64,000 nt of DNA from Cinnamomum chago (taxonomy: Eukaryota > Streptophyta > Magnoliopsida > Laurales > Lauraceae), in the NCBI GenBank assembly GCA_038049695.1, contig CP142460.1, positions 23,439,001 through 23,503,000 on the forward strand. The letters are read 5' to 3'. Under the pieces are notes generated by a model. The model was given only the letters and a program-made list of their open reading frames with translations. It was not told where the DNA came from and ran no database searches. Below, piece by piece: positions 59,176 to 64,000 of the stretch. A program made the translations under genes and the position numbers. How positions within the stretch are numbered: position 1 is the stretch's first letter; the number at the start of each line of letters is the position of its first letter.

Positions 59176-60187
59176 TATGGTATCAGAGCCTAGGTGCTCT
59201 AAATTAAGATCAAGTGCATTGGAACTCTTATTTAAGTATAAAAACCTAGAGTAAGAACCCTATTCTTGTGCTTTCATGAAGATCATTAGAATGGATCCCA
59301 CCATATTAGAAAGTATAGATTCTTCTTCTAGCCCCTTCCTTCCAACAAATGGAGATTCAACGTTGAAATTAATGAATCGCAATGTTGTTAGGTTTTTGGT
59401 TGTTGCAATTTTGATGGATTCTCAATCACCTTCACTGTCAAATGATCACACACACTTACTCTTAGTTTTGACTTTGGAATCTAGGATTCTATCTGCATTT
59501 GCATATGTTTTTCAAATGATTTATTCATGCATGTTTTTAGAATCCAAATACTCTTTTGAAAACCTATTTATTCATTCATTATTTTGGAAAATCAAATTAA
59601 GAATTTAGGTTTGTGATTTGCATACTTTCTCCTTTTTTTAGAATCATTTTACTATGCTTAATCTCACTGGCCTTGAGTTCCAAGTTGCGTCTTTGGATTT
59701 TTGAAAACTCTGCAGGAGCTCATCCCAGGCCAATTTGGTCGGTCGACCGACCCCTGTGCCCGGTCGACTGGCCCAACTGACTGCTGGGAAAAACAGCCAG
59801 TGTACCCGGTCGACCGAGCCAGGCCCAGGTCGACCGGGTAACTAGTCGTTGGCCAATATGACCGTTGGGCCAGGTCGACTCGGGGGTCATGGGGTCGACC
59901 GGGCCAACTAGCTGTTGGACTGTTTTTTGGATATAAGTCCATTTCATTCCATTCTTTCAGAAGGCTTGATCTTTCAATCTTTGAAACCCGATTGAAGCCA
60001 AAAGAAGTGGAATAAGCCAAGAGAGCAAGAAGGCTATTGGAAATCAAATGTTTGAGTTTTAAAAGGTATATCTTACTAGTTAATTTTGATTTTCATTCCA
60101 ATTAAAATCAATGCATGTTTAACTCTTTGTATTTTCATAAATGCATGATTTCTAGCTTTTAAAGAGATGTTTTGCAAACACATTATC

Positions 60188-61770
60188 TGTTAGGTCCTTG
60201 TTTGTTGCAATTTTGATGGATTCACACACCTTCACTGTCACATGATCTCACACATGAGCTCTTAGGTTTTCACTTTTGGATCTTGGATTCTTTCTTGCAT
60301 TTACACATGTTTTTGAAATGAATTTGACTCATGCATGTTTTAGAATCCAAACTCTTTTGAAAACCTAATTCTTTGTGCATTATTTTTGAAAAATCAAATT
60401 GAGGTTTTAGGTTTGTGCCTTGCATACATTCATCATTTTTATAATCATTTTAGTATGCATAGGCTACATTGGCCTTGAGTTCCAAGTTGCACCTTTGGAA
60501 TTTTGAAAAACTTTCAGGAACTCATCCCAGGCCTATGTGGCCGGTCGACCGACCCCTGTGTCAGGTCGACCGGCCAAACAGGCCTGCTGGAGATTGGCCT
60601 GTGTACCAGGTCGACCAGGCAAGGGCCAGGTCGACCGGGAATATAGCCGTTGGGGTTTTTTGACCGTTGGGCCAGGTCGACCGAGCCAGGCCCAGGATGA
60701 CCCGGCAAACTAGCCGTTGGACTGTTTTTCACTTTAAAGTCTATTCTATTCCAACCTTTCTAAGTGCTTGATTCTTGAATCTTTGAGACTCTATTGAAGC
60801 CAAAGGAAGTGGAAAAAGCCAAGAAGGCTAGAAGACCATTGGAAATCAAATGTTGAGTTTGTAAATAGGTATATCTTACTTCTCATTTTGATTTCCATTC
60901 AAATTACAATCTATGCATGCTTAAATCTTTGTATTTTCATTTATGCATGATTTCTAGCTTTTAAAGAGATGTTTAGCAAACTCATTATCATCTTTGGAAC
61001 ATTAGAATGATTTGCAAACTCTCTTGTCTAAATCACATGCATTCTTAGTCTTTATTATTCATACAACTTGTTTAGTTCATTTCTTCAAGGTTGTCGAATC
61101 TTTCATGTGATTAGCATTTATCTTCAATCATCATTTTCTAAGCTTTGATTTTAAAATGTATCAAGCATTCATTTAAGAGCTTCATTGTAGAAATTGATTG
61201 AAGTAAAACATTCATACACTTGTGCACACACTTTAGTTTATTTTAGTGTATGTTTGTAATTTGTATTACACTTTCATATCAGCCTATTTAGAGGCAATTC
61301 AATTGAGCTTAAATTGTATCTCTTAGAGTGTTCTTGAAGAGACACCTTCTTAGAGAAAATCTTCATTTGTAAAGGTTATTGCTTAGCCTTAGAAAAGCAC
61401 ATTGTAAAGGCTATTGCTTAGCCTTGAAAAGCATCTTGTAAAGGTTGTTGTTGAGCCTAGAAAAACAACATTGTAAAGGTTATTGCTTAGCCTAGTAAAA
61501 AGCATAATTAGTGGAAATCCGGTGGGGTGATTGGATCACAAGCCGGTAGTGGACGTTGGCATTGAGGCCGAACCACTATAAATCTTTGTGTAGTGGTGTT
61601 TGCTTGTGTTGTTTGATTTCTTAGCTTCCGCATCTTGTCTGGTAAATCATCTTATGTGACTAGTTTACCTTAAAGAATTAAATTTGGTTTGAATTGGTCA
61701 TATTTGTAGGACACCATATTCAACCCCCCCCCCCCCCCCCCCCTCTAGGGTTAGGATCCCAGGACTTTCA
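60188..61770 (+). mobile_element. SIRE-type solo LTR nested in the previous one
   Basis: 1,583 bp, tgttaggtccttg to cccaggactttca, flanked by ttatc (60183-60187 and 61771-61775), same orientation. Highly similar to its host LTR throughout. GGTCGACC cluster at 60538-60700, C19 tract at 61725-61743. Confidence 0.92.
61370..61510 (+). repeat. 35-bp tandem repeat in the SIRE LTR
   Basis: Four units of ttgtaaaggttattgcttag + cctagaaaagca. The host LTR has the same array at about 62155-62290, and a more diverged version lies at 58790-58925. Confidence 0.8.
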
Positions 61771-63735
61771 TTATCATCTTTGGAATATTAGATTGCTTTG
61801 CAAACATCCTTGTCTAAATCACATGTTCTCTTAGTAGTTAATCTTCATACAACTTGTTTAGTTCTTTCCTTCAAGTTGCTTAAATCTTTCATGTGATTAG
61901 CATATAACTTCAATCATCATTTTCTGAGCTTAGATTTTAAAATGCATCAAGCATTCATTTAAGAGCTTCATTTTAGAATTTGATTGAAGTAAACATTCAT
62001 ACACTTTGTGCACACACCTTAGCTTCTTCTTAGTGTATGTTTGTACATTGAATTAAACTTTCATATTAGCCTATTTAAGAGGCAACTTCATTGAGCTTAA
62101 ATTGTATCTCTTAGAGTGTTTTTGTATAGACACCTTCTTAGAGAAATGCTTCATTTGTAAAGGTTATTGCTTAGCCTAAGAAAAGCACATTGTAAAGGTT
62201 ATTGCTTAGCCTTGGAAAAACATCTTGTAGAGGTTGTTGTTTAGCCTAGAAGAACGACATTGTAAAGGTTATTGCTTAGCCTATTAAAAAGTATAGTTAG
62301 TGGAAATCCGGTGGGGTGATTGGATCACAAGCCGGTACTGGATGTAGGCATTGAGGCCGAACCACTATAAATCTTTGTGTTATGGTGTATGCTTGTGGTG
62401 ATTTCTTTTGTTAGCTTCCGCATCTTGTTTGGTAAATCATCACTTGTGACTAGTTTATTTTATAGAAATTAAAATTGGTCATAATTGTAGCTCACCCTAT
62501 CTCTCCCCCCCCCCCCCCCGCCCCCCTCCTCTAGGGTTAGGATCCCATGACTTTCAAATGTAAATTGAAACAAGAAGAAAATGATGAAAATGAATATGAC
62601 ATTCAATAAGCTTATACTAAATTGTATACTTTATCCATAGAGCTTGTTAATAAAAATAAAATTTTAAAAGAAGACTCTAATAAACTAGCCAAAGAACTAG
62701 CTTCTTCAAAAGATAAACTTAGAGAGAAAGAAGAAGTTATAGATTGTTTAGACTCTAAGTTTTGTCATCTCCTTTCATAACCTATCTAATGTTCATGATG
62801 AATTAAATGATTTAAAGATAGGTTGTGATGAGCTTAAAAAGAAATTCTCAAAAATAAGAGAGGTTAATGAAAAATTAAACGAATTTAAGGGAATTGAAAA
62901 TGAACTTACAAAAGTGAAAACATAAAATTCATCCCTAAAAAACCAAGTCACTCAACTTGAAATATATAAACAAAAGTTTGAGTACAAGTTTACCCAAAGT
63001 AAAGAGAAATTTGAAAAAAATTTTAGATTGGGTACATCTTAAAGAGATATAGGGCTGGCGATGGTTTTGATAGGTATACTTCTTGTGGCCCTAGCACTTC
63101 TACTATATATGTGAATGGTGAGTCCTCTCTAGTACTCATTCTTCATTTCCCAAGATTGAATGTCATTATTGTGGTATTAAAGGGCATTTTAGGTTTGAGT
63201 GCAAACTAAGAAAAAGTCATGTGTCTAAACCCATCTATGAGCCTAAACAAGTGTAATAAAATTCTATGAAGGGTATGAGACTAACACCCAAGGAAGACTC
63301 AAAGAAATTTAGACAAGTTAAACCAATTAGAAAGGAGTCTCCTATGATAGATTCTAAAAAGCTTAAATAAGTGAAACCAAATAAAAAAGAATATATCAAA
63401 AAGAATCTTCTAAACATGCCTCCCTTCAACAAATGAAAGAACTTTTGATGCAAGTTGACAAGTTAAATTTGAAACTCAAAGGACATAAAGAGGGAGGAAA
63501 TAAGAAAAGTAATGAGAAGAGTAAACAGAAAACAACTCACCAACCTTAAAAGACTATTCACCAATCTAAGCTTAAATTAGTCAAATCTCAAAGTCATAGT
63601 GAAAAGTCAAAACCTATGATTTATCAAGTCAAAACTCCAAGAGTTGGTGGGACTTCCAGATTAGACCTCAAAGGACAACCCTCTCAAGACCTTAGGTGGA
63701 TTCCCAAGGGTAAGCACTTAGACAAATCTTAAGAC

Positions 63736-64000
63736 CTTGAACCTCATTGGACCAACATATTCTTTATAGTTATATCATTTTGTGCGTCATGACTGATTGT
63801 ATTATACGTTGTAGAAGCTCCAAGTTCAAAGCCTCGTTTGTAGTTTAGTAACCCAGTGAGTACGGGGTCGATCCTCAGGGAGCGACTTGAAATTCAAATA
63901 ATTTTCCACTTGAAATTATATATAGGAAAAAATAAAATAAAGTAAGAATCTAATAAGAAATTCTAATTAATTACGACTCTTTATTTCTAGAACTTTCTCA
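63736..64000. other. Unassigned DNA at the right edge
   Basis: The phrase agtacggggtcgatcctcagggagcgac (63856-63885) resembles a motif repeatedly seen in plant LTR-element leaders, but it is too short to assign. No open frame. Confidence 0.3.

Larger units (their letters stand above)
59386..62556 (+). mobile_element. SIRE-type solo LTR, split by a second one
   Basis: Own sequence 59386-60187 and 61776-62556, about 1.6 kb, tgttaggtttttgg to ccatgactttca. Target duplication aatgt at 59381-59385 and 62557-62561. No internal region. Carries a GGTCGACC palindrome cluster (59737-59910), a TATA-like gatataag (59929) and a long C tract near 62505-62526. Confidence 0.9.
57377..63730 (+). mobile_element. 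Second SIRE-type copia element, partial, heavily nested
   Basis: LTR about 57377-59175, initiator-Met primer site (59178-59190), then gag pieces at 59276-59385 and 62562-63730 separated by the solo LTR at 59386-62556. The CCHC stretch CHYCGIKGHFRFEC lies near 63160. The LTR start is uncertain because the CACTA target copy overlaps it. Its LTR differs clearly from 34832-36051, so it is another subfamily. Broken; no pol seen before sequence of other character begins near 63735. Confidence 0.72.
59276..63730 (+). pseudogene. gag remnant of the second SIRE-type element (fossil)
   Basis: A short N-terminal piece (about 59276-59385) and, beyond the inserted solo LTR, a Lys/Glu/Asn-rich coiled-coil stretch, the CCHC motif near 63160 and a basic Lys-rich tail to about 63730. 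The composition resembles the gag tail at 37220-37700. Decayed, with many breaks. Confidence 0.6.

Noticed and set aside
59698-60732. Repeated STGRSTG-like peptides on the minus strand
   Set aside because: They arise from the ggtcgaccgg palindrome clusters and are not protein repeats.

Overview
The window is nuclear DNA of a seed plant, most likely an angiosperm. Ty1/copia and Ty3/gypsy LTR retrotransposons, an L1-type LINE and a CACTA DNA transposon cover most of it, and the few host exons have canonical GT..AG borders. The species cannot be named from the sequence. No complete, certainly functional host gene, tRNA, rRNA or CRISPR array was seen. Most of the window is transposons nested inside transposons, with target-site duplications (TSDs) still readable by eye.

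Layout. (1) 1-2022: T-rich unassigned DNA and a short tandem array. (2) 2028-28265: a minus-strand Ty3/gypsy element of the Tat type (TSD cctgc, LTRs about 6-7% apart by eye). It has a plus-strand extra ORF (3373-5343) with its own promoter-like block. A complete-looking but broken Ty1/copia element (6884-16062, TSD atcga, LTRs about 2% apart) lies in its integrase region. A 3.3-kb solo LTR (20112-26501) lies in its gag and itself contains a second solo LTR of the same family (21474-24590, TSD ttatg). (3) 28360-34755: two hAT-like non-autonomous repeats flank a 35-nt-arm hairpin and a possible aspartic-protease first exon, which is split by a 5'-truncated LINE (30891-33265, 14-bp TSD). (4) 34832-41682: an incomplete SIRE-type copia element carrying a Tat-type solo LTR (39407-40195, TSD atatt). 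(5) 41683-57374: a CACTA element (TSD tgt) with subterminal repeats, Transposase_24-like exons, and what look like captured fragments of three unrelated host genes: a JMJD4-like JmjC oxygenase, a Tra1/TRRAP-like protein and an MFSD5-like transporter. The transporter exon is split by a solo LTR (48438-55599, TSD ggttc), which is split in turn by an oppositely oriented relative (50340-54276, TSD atttg). (6) 57377-63730: a second SIRE-type element whose gag is split by a solo LTR (59386-62556, TSD aatgt), again split by one of its own family (60188-61770, TSD ttatc).

Three themes stand out. Solo LTRs sit inside same-family LTRs in three separate places. The CACTA element has assembled exons from several host genes. 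Most of the LTR copies in both long-LTR families carry a cluster of short palindromes just upstream of the putative TATA box, and the palindrome sequence differs between copies (CGCTCGAGCG, near-palindromic GCGGTTAGCCGC, GGCGTCCGGACGCC, CCGGTCGACCGG, CGGTTAACCG). Coordinates of TSDs and element ends were read directly. Divergence and age figures are estimates by eye, and protein identities rest on recognition of family motifs without a database search.
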